From: Candidatus Babela massiliensis
GTDB lineage: Bacteria; Babelota; Babeliae; Babelales; Babelaceae
Assembly: GCF_000513475.1 (NCBI RefSeq)
Contig: NC_023003.1
Location: 310,001-374,000, forward strand
DNA length: 64,000 nt
Reading direction: 5' to 3'
This document shows positions 26,755-36,569 of this stretch, one piece after another. Both the position numbers and the translations under genes were made by a program. A model generated the notes under the pieces. It worked only from the letters and a program-made list of their open reading frames with translations. It was not told where the DNA came from and made no database searches. How positions within the stretch are numbered: the first letter of the stretch is position 1; every line of letters begins with the position of its first letter.

Positions 26755-27399
26755 ATGGAAAAAGAAATCAAAAATCAAATTTTATGGGATAATTTTGCAA
26801 AAAGAAATTTATTATCTTCAGAGCAAATAGATCAATTTAAAAAATATTATAACCTACTTATTGAACATAATAAATTATATAATATAACTGCTATTACAGA
26901 TTTAGAATCTATAATAAATGATCATTTTGAGGATTCTTTAGCTTTATCAAAGGCCGTAGATCTTAATAATAAAGTAATAGTAGATGTAGGATCTGGCGGA
27001 GGATTTCCAGGAATTCCTTTAAAGATTAGAGATAATTCATTAAAAGTCATATTAATAGAAGTTATTTTGAAAAAGGTAAATTTCTTAGAAACAGTAATTG
27101 AAGAACTTAATCTAGATAATATAGAAACCTGCAATTTAGATTGGAGAACTTTTTTAAGAACACCTCAAGAACCACTAGAAAATAAAGTCGATTACTTTTG
27201 TGCAAGAGCATCTTTACATACAGATGAACTATTAAGAGTGTTTAAACCATCTTCATTTTATAAAAATAGTTCTATTGTATATTGGGCATCTAAAAATTGG
27301 ATTCCTACTAAAGAGGAGAAAGAGCTTATTTATAAAACATATTCTTATCAAAATGATAATAAACAAAGACAGTTAATTTTCTTTAAAAGTAAAATTTAA
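26755..27399 (+). CDS. rsmG: 16S rRNA (guanine-527-N7)-methyltransferase
   Basis: A 214-residue RsmG/GidB methyltransferase modifying the 530 loop of 16S rRNA with S-adenosylmethionine. Seen: the family entry YNITAI...DHFEDSL, the cofactor loop VDVGSGGGFPGIPL, and a downstream acidic residue in LIEVILKKVNFL. Length is typical. No clear Shine-Dalgarno is visible before the ATG. It heads a plus-strand run with the MATE exporter, gatC and gatA. Confidence 0.93.
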   Translation: MEKEIKNQILWDNFAKRNLLSSEQIDQFKKYYNLLIEHNKLYNITAITDLESIINDHFEDSLALSKAVDLNNKVIVDVGSGGGFPGIPLKIRDNSLKVILIEVILKKVNFLETVIEELNLDNIETCNLDWRTFLRTPQEPLENKVDYFCARASLHTDELLRVFKPSSFYKNSSIVYWASKNWIPTKEEKELIYKTYSYQNDNKQRQLIFFKSKI

Positions 27400-27474
27400 T
27401 TTTAATCATAAGCTTAAAAGTATTATAATAACACAAGATAGAAAAAAAGGTATGGTAATAAATGAGAAAAGTAG

Positions 27475-28905
27475 ATGAAAAATATATTTATTGAAAACAA
27501 ATCACTTTTAAAAAGTGATTCAAAAGATAAATGTGAAAATAGCTATAAAGAAATATTATCATACTTTTTACCAGAGTTTATTACATGCTTTATACTTTAC
27601 TTTATTATTAATGTTCTTGATAGCTTCTTTATATCTAAAATCAGCTCTTTTTGCTTTGCCAATTCTGGAGTTATTGAAACTCTATTTCATTTTATTACTA
27701 AAACAGCTGAAGGTTTTTCAGTAGGATTAATTATATTATGCGGAATGTTTAATGGTAATTCAGAATATAAAAAGGCAGGCGAGATATTCTCAAACTCTTT
27801 TTGGATATTTTTTATCTTTGGTTCTATTATATCTATTGTACTTTATACTAACGCATATTCAATATATTCTTTATATCAATTACCTAAAGACATATGCAAT
27901 ATAGGAGTACCTTACTTAAGATTAAGAGCTATTAGCGTTTTTTTTAGTTTTATTTTTTTTAGTCTAATCGGTTTTTTACGTGCTATAAAAAATACTAAAG
28001 TGCCTATGATCATATTTATTATTGGTTCTTTAATATTTATATTTTTTGATTATGTATTAATTTTTGGGAAATTGGGATTTACTCAATACGGCTTTAACGG
28101 ATCAGCTATAGCCTGTATTATACATTATGTATCTATGCTTATTATTACATTAATTTATATATTATTTGATCCAAATATAAAAAAATATTGTATAAATTGG
28201 AGACCTAAATTTAATAATTTAAACATTAATTATATAAACGATTTTATAAATTTAAGTTTACCGGTAATAATTGACAAAGCTACATTTGCTATTTTTTATA
28301 TATGGTTATCCAATAGAACTTCTTTTATATCGGCAAGCTATGATACACAAACATGCACAACTTTACTTTCAAGCTTTAACACAATAAAACATATAGAAAG
28401 ATTATCGATCTTACCAGCAATTGCATTAACTCAAGTAATTACGTTCTTAGTAAGTAACAGTATTAAAAGTAACGATAAGACTAATAAATTAATTATCTTG
28501 GATCATATTAAAAAAGTACTTATTATATCTTTTTTTATGGTATCTAGTATACTTATTTTTTTTGCCATATGGCCTAAAATTTTTATATCTCTTTTTGACC
28601 AAGAAGGATCATTTACTATAAATACAGCTAATATAATACCAATTATCAGTATACTAGTTTTATTTGATATGGTACAATTAATATTAGCAGCAGCTTTAAG
28701 AGGAGCTGCACAAGTTAAAACCGTAATGTGGACTAGATTAATTATTGGTGGTTTATTCTTTATACCCACCTCGTATATATTATCGATTATATCGATAAAA
28801 AACTTAAACATAAAATTTATGCTTATCTATAGCACCTTTTATATAAGCAATGTATTTATGAGTATTGTTTATATGAAAATACTGAAAAACAATTATAATA
28901 ATTAA
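27475..28905 (+). CDS. MATE-family multidrug/metabolite exporter
   Basis: A 476-residue protein with about 12 transmembrane helices arranged as two similar halves, matching the multi-antimicrobial extrusion fold. Supporting patterns are the N-terminal FISKISSFCFANSG loop, the early-half FLRAIKNTKVPM, and the late-half ALRGAAQVKTVMW, which are the typical paired G-x-R-G/A-x-x-D/N-x-K motifs. MATE proteins export cationic compounds by sodium or proton antiport. Substrate unknown. Confidence 0.85.
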   Translation: MKNIFIENKSLLKSDSKDKCENSYKEILSYFLPEFITCFILYFIINVLDSFFISKISSFCFANSGVIETLFHFITKTAEGFSVGLIILCGMFNGNSEYKKAGEIFSNSFWIFFIFGSIISIVLYTNAYSIYSLYQLPKDICNIGVPYLRLRAISVFFSFIFFSLIGFLRAIKNTKVPMIIFIIGSLIFIFFDYVLIFGKLGFTQYGFNGSAIACIIHYVSMLIITLIYILFDPNIKKYCINWRPKFNNLNINYINDFINLSLPVIIDKATFAIFYIWLSNRTSFISASYDTQTCTTLLSSFNTIKHIERLSILPAIALTQVITFLVSNSIKSNDKTNKLIILDHIKKVLIISFFMVSSILIFFAIWPKIFISLFDQEGSFTINTANIIPIISILVLFDMVQLILAAALRGAAQVKTVMWTRLIIGGLFFIPTSYILSIISIKNLNIKFMLIYSTFYISNVFMSIVYMKILKNNYNN

Positions 28906-28928
28906 ATATAAATCTTAGGAAAAACTAT

Positions 28929-29228
28929 ATGAAAATAACCAAAGATGATATATTAAAATTAGCTCAAATATCTATGATAGATGTATCGCCAGATGAGATT
29001 CCAATTTTAATTGAAAGATTAGATACTTTACTAAATTACGTATCTTGCTTAAAAGAGTTAGCTCAAGAAGTAAATATACCTGAATTACCTCACAATACTA
29101 ATATATTAAGAGAAGACAATTCAAGAGAACAAGATTATGTTCCTCTAATGAATTTAGCTCCTGAAAAGACAGACAATTACTTTGTTGTGCCTATGATCCT
29201 AAAAAAGCCAACAACAGAGAATAAATAA
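28929..29228 (+). CDS. gatC: Asp-tRNA(Asn)/Glu-tRNA(Gln) amidotransferase subunit C
   Basis: A 99-residue GatC that wraps and stabilises GatA. It has the family pattern DILKLAQISMIDVSPDE near the N-terminus and a C-terminal APEKTDNYFVVP tail. AGGA lies upstream of the ATG. It is followed after 32 bp by gatA; gatB is not in the window. Confidence 0.92.
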   Translation: MKITKDDILKLAQISMIDVSPDEIPILIERLDTLLNYVSCLKELAQEVNIPELPHNTNILREDNSREQDYVPLMNLAPEKTDNYFVVPMILKKPTTENK

Positions 29229-29260
29229 TATAAATTAACAGAATGAATAGGGTGAATCTG

Positions 29261-30727
29261 ATGAATAATTTAGCTTTTGCTTCGATAAAAGAATTAAAAA
29301 CCAAAATTTTGAACAAAGAACTGCATACTGAAGAATTACTAAGTTTTTTTATCGACCGATTTAAAAAATATGATCCCATTTTAAATTCTGCTCTTGAAAT
29401 ATTTGATAAAGATTCGATTTTAAATACTTTTACAAATACATCTAATGGCTTATTATATGGTATACCAGGACTTATAAAAGATAATATTTGCCAAAAAGGC
29501 AGAAACCTTACCTGTGCATCTAAGATTCTTGAGAATTATCAAGCAACTTATGATGCTACTGCTATCACAAACTTAAAAAACCAAGGAGCCCTTCTAATCG
29601 GCAGAGCAAATATGGATGAATTTGCAATGGGCAGTTCTACTGAAACATCTCATTATAAAAAAACTGCAAATCCTTGGAACACTAGATGCGTACCAGGGGG
29701 ATCAAGTGGTGGATCAGCAGCAGCGGTAGCTGCTGGATTAGTTCCTTGGGCTTTAGGCTCCGAAACCGGTGGATCTGTTCGCCAGCCTGCATCTTTATGT
29801 GGAATAGTTGGTCTCAAACCAACTTATGGTCTAATATCTCGTTATGGACTTGTTGCTTATGCATCATCTTTGGATCAAATTGGGATATTTACAAGAAATA
29901 TATATGATAATGCTTTAGTACTTTCAGCAATAGCAGGTACTGACAAAAATGACTCCTCTACTCTTAATGTACAAAATCAAGATTATACAAAACAGCTTAC
30001 AGGTAAATTAAAAGAGAATTTTACACTAGGCATTATCGATAATGCACTTGAAGCAAACGGTATAGAAGATGAAGTTTATACTCTTTTAAATGAAGCAATT
30101 AAAACTTTTGAAAAACTTGGCGCAAAAATTAAACGTATTAAATTACCTATGATGGACTACTCAGCAGCTGCTTATTTTGTCATTAGCCGAGCTGAAGCTG
30201 CATCAAATTTGGCCAAATTTGATGGCGTACGTTATGGTTATAGATCTAAAAATGCCGAAACTTTAAACGATATGTATATAAATACTCGTGAAGAAGGTTT
30301 TGGATTTGAAGTTAAATCTCGTATATTACTAGGTAATTATGTACTCTCAGCAGGTCATGCGGATGAATTTTATAGAAGCGCTAAAGTTGTTCAAGGACTA
30401 ATCAGATCAGAATTTCTTAAAGCATTTGAAGAAGTCGATTTACTCTTCTCTCCTGTTTCTCCAACAACAGCTTTTGAATTTGGTAAATATAATGATAATC
30501 TTCTTTTAATGGACTTACAAGATTACTTTACTTGTTCAGTAAATTTAGCCGGAATACCTTCCTTGGGCGTACCATGCGGACTTACTAAAGATCAAATGCC
30601 TGTTGGATTCCAATTAATTGGACCAGATTTATCTGAACATAATATATATCAAGCAGCTTATGCCTATGAAAAAGAAACTCAAAAAGATGATTCAGAAAAT
30701 AAATTTGTTCCAACAAATTTTAAATAA
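29261..30727 (+). CDS. gatA: Asp-tRNA(Asn)/Glu-tRNA(Gln) amidotransferase subunit A
   Basis: A 488-residue amidase that releases ammonia from glutamine to convert mischarged Glu-tRNA(Gln) or Asp-tRNA(Asn). The catalytic Ser-cisSer-Lys triad is visible: Lys in LIKDNIC and the serines in GGSSGGSAAAVAAG and GSETGGSVRQPA. I start at 29261 because AGGGTG lies 6 bp upstream; an ATG 18 bp earlier lacks a ribosome site. The single Asp-tRNA GatCAB system suits a reduced genome without AsnRS or GlnRS, but those genes cannot be checked here. Confidence 0.95.
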   Translation: MNNLAFASIKELKTKILNKELHTEELLSFFIDRFKKYDPILNSALEIFDKDSILNTFTNTSNGLLYGIPGLIKDNICQKGRNLTCASKILENYQATYDATAITNLKNQGALLIGRANMDEFAMGSSTETSHYKKTANPWNTRCVPGGSSGGSAAAVAAGLVPWALGSETGGSVRQPASLCGIVGLKPTYGLISRYGLVAYASSLDQIGIFTRNIYDNALVLSAIAGTDKNDSSTLNVQNQDYTKQLTGKLKENFTLGIIDNALEANGIEDEVYTLLNEAIKTFEKLGAKIKRIKLPMMDYSAAAYFVISRAEAASNLAKFDGVRYGYRSKNAETLNDMYINTREEGFGFEVKSRILLGNYVLSAGHADEFYRSAKVVQGLIRSEFLKAFEEVDLLFSPVSPTTAFEFGKYNDNLLLMDLQDYFTCSVNLAGIPSLGVPCGLTKDQMPVGFQLIGPDLSEHNIYQAAYAYEKETQKDDSENKFVPTNFK

Positions 30728-30824
30728 AATTTTATAAGAATAGTTTTAAATTAATTTAAATAAAAATAAGAAATATAAATTTTTGTTTATAAATTGGTTA
30801 GCAATTTTATTTTATTAAATTCTT

Positions 30825-30856
30825 ATTAAAAGGCCTATTAAAATAGGCCTTTTAAT
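30825..30856. terminator. Shared terminator between gatA and an ankyrin gene
   Basis: Arms 30825-30839 and 30842-30856 are perfectly complementary (15 bp; the inner pairs open into the loop), with an AAAAGGCC/GGCCTTTT core. The converging genes on both strands can use it. Confidence 0.8.
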
Positions 30857-30929
30857 ATCAATATATAAAACTTAGATTACTTTTATTTTAAAATTAGATC
30901 TAATAAAAGAGCTATACTCTTTTTACTAG

Positions 30930-31730
30930 TTACTTAATGGTTTCTAATTTTTTAATTAATTTTTCCACTATTTCTTTATCGTTTACCATAAAAGCTAACT
31001 TTAAAACCGTTAGAGACTTTAGATTTTTAATATTAAAATCTTGATCCTGATCGATTAAAATTAAAGCTATCTCTTTTTGACCTGATTTTATTGCTTTAAA
31101 TAAAGCAGTTTCATTAATATCATCCCTAATAGTTGGATCAGCTCCTGCTTGAATCAGTAATTCAACAATATAAGTATCGCTATAATAACATGCTTTCATT
31201 AAAACAGTTTGTCCTGCAATTCCACAAATATTTGGGTTAGCCCCTATAAGTATCAATTTTACAGCTTCATGCAAAATTTCTTTATTAGACACTTGCTTAT
31301 TTAATATTTTTACTAACGCTGCATCAAGCTCATTCTGATCCAAAGTATTTGATTTTTTCATTGTATCTATCAAATATTTCGATCTTTCTTTTTTTAGTCT
31401 ATTTATAGTATTGATTAGGTACTTATCAATGTAAGTATTACAAAGTACTCCAAATCTACAATTAATTAATCTTAGAGACATTACTTTTTGGTATAATTCT
31501 TTTTTATTGAATTCTTGATCAAATTCCAAAATATTACACCAATCATTCATATACTTTTTTACTAATTCTTCAAATAATTTTTCGATAATATTAAGTAACA
31601 TTTCGTCAGGCAAATCTAACAATTCTAGTTGGCTAATTTCTTGATTTATCTCTATAGATTCTTTTGCAAATATATTACTAAATAAAAATACATTCAAAGT
31701 CAAAATCAAATATTTAAATTCTTTTTTCAT
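30930..31730 (-). CDS. Exported F-box-like/ankyrin protein
   Basis: A 266-residue protein: signal peptide (about 1-22); an F-box-like head (LDLPDEMLLNII about 36-47, then W.NI..FDQEF and LRLINCRF near 95); a helical linker with KKERSKYL; and three to four ankyrin repeats (about 160-262, for example AGADPTIRDDINETALFKAI). It belongs to a family of eight such genes in this window. F-box plus repeat proteins recruit substrates to SCF ubiquitin ligases in eukaryotes, so a role in the protist host is plausible. AGGA lies before the ATG. Confidence 0.82.
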   Translation of the reverse strand: MKKEFKYLILTLNVFLFSNIFAKESIEINQEISQLELLDLPDEMLLNIIEKLFEELVKKYMNDWCNILEFDQEFNKKELYQKVMSLRLINCRFGVLCNTYIDKYLINTINRLKKERSKYLIDTMKKSNTLDQNELDAALVKILNKQVSNKEILHEAVKLILIGANPNICGIAGQTVLMKACYYSDTYIVELLIQAGADPTIRDDINETALFKAIKSGQKEIALILIDQDQDFNIKNLKSLTVLKLAFMVNDKEIVEKLIKKLETIK

Positions 31731-31815
31731 ATTTTTATCCTATTAAATTAACTTATTTTAAAACACTTATAATATTAATTATACAAATATAAATAAAAAT
31801 ATCAAGAAAATAAAA

Positions 31816-31839
31816 AAAGGCCTATTGAAAGAGGCCTTT
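31816..31839. terminator. Terminator of the large ankyrin gene
   Basis: 8-bp GC-containing arms (AAAGGCCT/AGGCCTTT) with an 8-base loop, 20 bp downstream of the minus-strand gene ending at 31860 and flanked by A/T tracts. Confidence 0.7.
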
Positions 31840-31859
31840 AAAACATTACTAAATTTTTT

Positions 31860-33332
31860 CTAAACTCTTTTTATTTGTTTAACAATTTTATAAAGATTAT
31901 AAGCATTAAATTTAGCTTTAAAATAATTATAAATTAAAAATACTGCAACTTTATATTTACAATTTTCCAAAACATAAATTAAATCATTAAATTCGGTATC
32001 TTCTATTTTTGCTCCTGCTTTGATCAATATATTAATTATATCTATATTATCTCTATATAAAGCAATTTTTAAAGCACACAAATCAAATTTATCTTTCAAA
32101 GTAATATCAGCTCCCGCTTCAAGTAACATTTTAACTATAATTACATAGTGTTCATTATTATAATATGCTTTACAAGCAAGTATTAAAGCAGTCTCTTTAT
32201 CAAAAAGTTCCTGTTCATTTACATCTATACCATTTTGTATGCATAATTTAACTATATCATCATACCCTTGATAACTTGCAAGCATTAAAGTAGTCTCATT
32301 TTTAAAATTCTTAATATTAAGATTTGCACCTTTTTCAATTAAAAAATCAACTATATCTTTACGTCTATATTTTAATGCAGACATTAAAGCAGTATTTCCA
32401 CATTCATCTTGAAGATTTATATCTGCTTTTGATTCAACTAATAACTCTACGATTTCTAAATGATCATATATACAAGCGTAAATTAATGCTGATCTTTTAT
32501 ATGATGAATAATTTTCATCAATTTTATAATATATAGCAGTATCACCTATATGATTAACATCTGCATTATGGTCTATTAAGAGTTTTACTATATCAGTATG
32601 TCCTCTTTTGCAAGCATATATCAAAGCAGTTCCTTTATATATATCTTTAGAATCAATATCAGCAGCTAATTTCAGTAACATAGATACAATATTCTTGTGT
32701 CCATAACTACTAGCTTTCATAAGTGGTGTTAACTTAAAAGTATCATGAAAATCGCTAACAACATTAAACCCTAGCTCTTTTATAACCTCTATTAATTCTT
32801 TAGATCCCTGAGCAATAGCTTTACTTAAAATTGTATTTTCATTTTGATCTTTTAAGTTTAAATCAGCTCCTGCAATTAACAATTGGATAACTTCTTCAGG
32901 ATCAAATTCAACCTCATTATTAATTATAGAATTTAAACGAGAATTTAATTCGTTAATATTAGGTTGCTCTAAAGTTGATTTTTCTTTTAACTTCTTGAAC
33001 AAATATGAAAATCTATTATATCTAATTTTCTGAAAAAGATTTGATATTTCTGTAACAGATAACTTGTTGTTTAGTTCTTTGTTGACTAATTTTAAATTAT
33101 TTAAATCTTTAATTAAATTCACTACATTGACTTCATGATCAAATCTACTGATAACGTTCCAATTATTAATATAACTAATCATTATATGCTGAATGATTTC
33201 TATTAACATTTCATCAGACAATTCTAATAGTTCTGATTTTGTATTTTGATTATTTTTTTCTATATCCATAGCTATTAGATAATTTGATAAAAATATAACT
33301 AAAATTATAATAATATATCTCTTTATTAACAT
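31860..33332 (-). CDS. Exported F-box-like protein with long ankyrin domain
   Basis: A 490-residue protein. I start at the ATG at 33332, which has GGGG about 7 bp upstream and opens directly into the signal peptide; the frame extends 4 codons further. The F-box-like head is LELSDEMLIEII, then WNVISRFDHE and LKLVNKEL. After a linker come about nine ankyrin repeats from roughly residue 145 to near the end (for example TALIYACKRGHTDIVKLLI and TALMSALKYRRKDIVDFLI). It has the most repeats of the family here. Exported and probably host-directed. Confidence 0.84.
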   Translation of the reverse strand: MLIKRYIIIILVIFLSNYLIAMDIEKNNQNTKSELLELSDEMLIEIIQHIMISYINNWNVISRFDHEVNVVNLIKDLNNLKLVNKELNNKLSVTEISNLFQKIRYNRFSYLFKKLKEKSTLEQPNINELNSRLNSIINNEVEFDPEEVIQLLIAGADLNLKDQNENTILSKAIAQGSKELIEVIKELGFNVVSDFHDTFKLTPLMKASSYGHKNIVSMLLKLAADIDSKDIYKGTALIYACKRGHTDIVKLLIDHNADVNHIGDTAIYYKIDENYSSYKRSALIYACIYDHLEIVELLVESKADINLQDECGNTALMSALKYRRKDIVDFLIEKGANLNIKNFKNETTLMLASYQGYDDIVKLCIQNGIDVNEQELFDKETALILACKAYYNNEHYVIIVKMLLEAGADITLKDKFDLCALKIALYRDNIDIINILIKAGAKIEDTEFNDLIYVLENCKYKVAVFLIYNYFKAKFNAYNLYKIVKQIKRV

Positions 33333-33535
33333 CTTAAACCCCATTTTTAACTATAAGAATTTCAGAAAAGGCATTTAACATTAACATCAAATTCTTACTA
33401 TTTCAATATTTTTATTTTATTAAATTAATTTATTTTGACAATTATATAATAAAAATTATATCGGTAAATATAGAACTATCAAGAGCATAGCAATGTTTTA
33501 ATATATATAGTTTTTAAATTTTAAAATATCAATTT

Positions 33536-34600
33536 TTAAGATAAGATACAACTACCAGAATTATCTACAACGGGATCCTCTACCACTCGATTTATTAACA
33601 TAGATTCTATTTCTAACTGCTCTGCTTCACTCAATTTACTATTTGTTAAATAATTCAAAGCAGTATTACCATAATCATCTTTTATATCAGGATCTGCTCC
33701 TGATTGAATTAAAGTCTTAACTATGTCTTTATGACCTGCGTCTACAGCCATCATTAAAGCGGTTACTCCATGATGATCTTGAGCATTAACTTCAGCTTCT
33801 CTTTCGATTAATAAATGTACTGTTTTTTGATAGTTTTTATAAGATGCCCTCATCAAAGCTGTTTTTCCATCTACTCCTTGAAAATTAACATTGGTTCCTT
33901 CTTTAATCCATATGTTTGCATACCTATCTGATGAAAAGTACAAAAACAATAAAACTACATTATCTACACCAAATGTCATATTAAGATGATAACCTACATC
34001 AGATAAAATCTTAATCACATTCTTATGTTTATATAAATAGGCAAAAGTCAATGAAATTAAAGCAAAAATACGAGCACTTTTATTTTTTTTAATAAATATT
34101 AATTTAAGAGCTTCTTCATTATCTGTCTCAGGAGATTTGCCATTCCACCAATCAGACCATGTTGGATTTGGAGATGAATCACACTTTTTCCACAATTCTA
34201 ATATTTTTGAATCAAGCTCATCTTCAGTTAAAGTATTATTATTTTTTAAAATAGAAACTAAGTACCAAAATCTTTCATTTTTCAAAGATTTAACTTCTTG
34301 AATGAATTCTTTACTATCTAAAAGTAAATTAAATTTTCTACAAACCAATTTTAAATTTTTGATTGCTCTTATTAACTCTACTTTCTTAGATTCTTGATCA
34401 AATTTATAAATCTCGTTCCAGCAATTGATATTTATCCCAACAAATTTGGTAAAAATATTAATTAAGATCTCATCTGAAAAATATTCTAAAATAGATTGAT
34501 TGTTATCTTGAACATCAACAGTTTGGGTTGGATTAGATATCAAACGATTTGATACACCTATTAGGAAAATTATAAAAATAAAATTTAATTTTTTAGTCAT
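33536..34600 (-). CDS. Exported F-box-like/ankyrin protein
   Basis: A 354-residue protein: signal peptide (about 1-22), F-box-like head (EYFSDEILINIF, then CWNEIYKFDQE and LKLVCRKFNLLL), a helical linker with FWYLV, a divergent central part, and three clear ankyrin repeats (about 240-330, including TALMMAVDAGHKDIVKTLI). The C-terminus ends in a short acidic tail. AGG lies 6-7 bp before the ATG. It is the third of three consecutive minus-strand paralogues. Confidence 0.83.
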   Translation of the reverse strand: MTKKLNFIFIIFLIGVSNRLISNPTQTVDVQDNNQSILEYFSDEILINIFTKFVGININCWNEIYKFDQESKKVELIRAIKNLKLVCRKFNLLLDSKEFIQEVKSLKNERFWYLVSILKNNNTLTEDELDSKILELWKKCDSSPNPTWSDWWNGKSPETDNEEALKLIFIKKNKSARIFALISLTFAYLYKHKNVIKILSDVGYHLNMTFGVDNVVLLFLYFSSDRYANIWIKEGTNVNFQGVDGKTALMRASYKNYQKTVHLLIEREAEVNAQDHHGVTALMMAVDAGHKDIVKTLIQSGADPDIKDDYGNTALNYLTNSKLSEAEQLEIESMLINRVVEDPVVDNSGSCILS

Positions 34601-34696
34601 CTTTTACCTATTATTGTTTATTATTATCTCAATTAAATATAAAATATATATCAAAATAAAAATTAAATATATAAAAAGAACAAAAATATTTATAAA

Positions 34697-34724
34697 TTGC
34701 TTTTTATATTTCAATCTGTATAAT
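34697..34724 (+). promoter_or_regulatory. Sigma-70-type promoter for the plus-strand ankyrin gene
   Basis: A -35 TTGCTT (34697-34702), a 16-bp spacer and a perfect -10 TATAAT (34719-34724), about 55 bp upstream of the ATG at 34780, in the intergenic gap between divergent genes. Confidence 0.55.
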
Positions 34725-34779
34725 AAATAATAAATACTTTATATTTTTAATATAAATTAAATAAAATTAAGGGTGAAAT

Positions 34780-35682
34780 ATGAAAAGTTTACTTAAGTTA
34801 CTTAATATATTGTTAAGGTCTAATAATTCGAAAATAGTTTCTAATAATGAAAATAAGGTTCTTAATCAAGTATTACTATATAATTTACCTGACAAGACAA
34901 AAATCGATATATTTAAGCAGACTATAGATATTATCCTAGAAGATAATAAAGAAAATATTTTTCAAGCCTTTTATCAGATATCTATATTTTTCAAAAGAAT
35001 ATTTTTAATTAATCAAAATTTTAGACAATTGGCTCCTGAGATTATAAAGTATTCAAAGAATTTAATTGCTCCTGAAGAAAGTCAATTAGATACAATAAAA
35101 TTAGATAAAGAGTTAAAAAAGATTTTAAGAACTAAATATACAAAAGAAAATGCACTAAAATTTTCAAGAATTATAATGCTCAATCCTGAAGTAAATCAAA
35201 AAACTAAAAATCAAGCATTAATATGGAGCTGTACAAGTAATGATCTCAATCTAGTTCAATTTGTTCTGAAATTGCATCCCAATATTGACTGTACAAATAA
35301 AAATAAACAAACTCCATTAATCTTGGCAATTGAGAGTGATAACCCTTCAATAGTTCAAGAAATTATAAATCATAAACCTAACATAAATCTAAAAGATAAG
35401 AATAATAATACAGCCTTAATGTATGCAGTAAGCAAAGGCAATGAACATATAGTATCTCTTATCATTAATGAAAAAGCAGATACTAATATAGAAAATAAAT
35501 TTGGAATAAATGCCTTTATACTTGCCTGTATTGAAGGAAGAGAAAATATAGTCAAATTATTTCTAAATAATCTAAATATGGAATATAATAAAGCACGTCA
35601 ATTTGCACAAAAAGCAGGTAACTATCCAATAGTTAAAATGATCGATAAAGAAATACAAGAAAGTATCAATTACTTAAATTGA
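34780..35682 (+). CDS. Ankyrin protein with divergent F-box-like head
   Basis: A 300-residue protein with LYNLPDKTKIDIF in the position of the F-box-like start, a helical middle, and about four ankyrin repeats from residue 145 (for example TALMYAVSKGNEHIVSLII). It lacks the hydrophobic signal peptide of its neighbours, so it may be exported by another route or stay inside the cell. AGGGTG precedes the ATG. It is divergent from the three minus-strand paralogues. Confidence 0.8.
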   Translation: MKSLLKLLNILLRSNNSKIVSNNENKVLNQVLLYNLPDKTKIDIFKQTIDIILEDNKENIFQAFYQISIFFKRIFLINQNFRQLAPEIIKYSKNLIAPEESQLDTIKLDKELKKILRTKYTKENALKFSRIIMLNPEVNQKTKNQALIWSCTSNDLNLVQFVLKLHPNIDCTNKNKQTPLILAIESDNPSIVQEIINHKPNINLKDKNNNTALMYAVSKGNEHIVSLIINEKADTNIENKFGINAFILACIEGRENIVKLFLNNLNMEYNKARQFAQKAGNYPIVKMIDKEIQESINYLN

Positions 35683-35743
35683 TAAATTGCTTGAAATTTA
35701 AATTTTGTTATTATTAAAAAAATTTAAAAACTAGTTATAATTT

Positions 35744-36529
35744 ATGTACATGATAAAAATTATTAAGATAATAACATTTTCTATTGTAATAATACTTAGA
35801 AGTAACTTAATAGGTAATTTTTATCCACTTATAAGCAAAAACATAAATAAAATCACAAATGATATAGTTAATATAAATAAAAAATTAATAAAAAAAGATA
35901 CATTAAATATATTAACATTAGCAACTCCATTTTATTTAACTTCTTTAATCTTTGATAAAAATATTAGCTCTATTTTTTATGACGAAAAAGACCATAAAAA
36001 CGTTAATTATTTGCCTTACTATAGCTCTTATTCTCAAATATCAAATATACTACTTTCTGGATCTATTATTTGTTGCTTAAGTTGTTTATTATCAAATGAT
36101 AAAAAATTTAGGCTAGCTAATTATGAACTACTTTTAGGATTACCTTTAATCGGAATAAGTAAATCTCTTATCAAATTAATAAAATGGAATGGATCCTTAA
36201 GACCTCCTAATCAATACTTTATGAAAGATAAGAAGTACTACGGTGGATTTCCTTCAGGACATTTAACAACTATGTCTTATATTAGTACTATATGGATCAA
36301 ACAATACGGAATTAAAACAACCTGCCCTTTTTTATTAATATCAGGGTACATGTTTTTAGATTATATAATGCAGAATCGACATTACACATCACAACTTATT
36401 GCCGGCATAACTCTTGGTAGTATATTTGGTCTTGCAGTCAGTTCATTAATAGATGATAAAATATTAAGCAAAAGTAACTTAAAATTAAAAAATAAAGATC
36501 TAGATTTAAAATTAATATATAAATTTTAG
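35744..36529 (+). CDS. PAP2-family membrane phosphatase, atypical active site
   Basis: A 261-residue protein with several hydrophobic segments and the acid-phosphatase-2 motifs: RP at 153-154, PSGH at 170-173, and the catalytic-His region RHYTS near 212-216. Such enzymes dephosphorylate undecaprenyl-pyrophosphate, phosphatidic acid or lipid A. The third motif is odd: the usual Asp four residues after the His is Gln217, and the preceding Arg position appears to be Tyr; the Lys before RP is one place out of register. It may be inactive or act on an unusual substrate. Confidence 0.68.
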   Translation: MYMIKIIKIITFSIVIILRSNLIGNFYPLISKNINKITNDIVNINKKLIKKDTLNILTLATPFYLTSLIFDKNISSIFYDEKDHKNVNYLPYYSSYSQISNILLSGSIICCLSCLLSNDKKFRLANYELLLGLPLIGISKSLIKLIKWNGSLRPPNQYFMKDKKYYGGFPSGHLTTMSYISTIWIKQYGIKTTCPFLLISGYMFLDYIMQNRHYTSQLIAGITLGSIFGLAVSSLIDDKILSKSNLKLKNKDLDLKLIYKF

Positions 36530-36535
36530 ATTAAA

Positions 36536-36560
36536 AAAGACCGGAATTAATCCGGCCTTT
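36536..36560 (-). terminator. sppA terminator
   Basis: 10-bp arms (36536-36545 and 36551-36560) with CCGG cores and a 5-base loop. The only odd pair is G-U in minus-strand RNA but A-C on the plus strand. A T-rich run follows on the minus strand. Confidence 0.7.
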
Positions 36561-36569
36561 AATTTTATT

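Noticed and set aside
30825-31839. Repeated AAAGGCCT hairpins considered as a dispersed repeat or CRISPR-like array
   Set aside because: Only a shared short terminator core at gene ends; no regular spacing or spacers.
33431-33460. TTGACA near 33431 as a promoter
   Set aside because: It points away from the minus-strand ankyrin genes and has no -10 at the right spacing.
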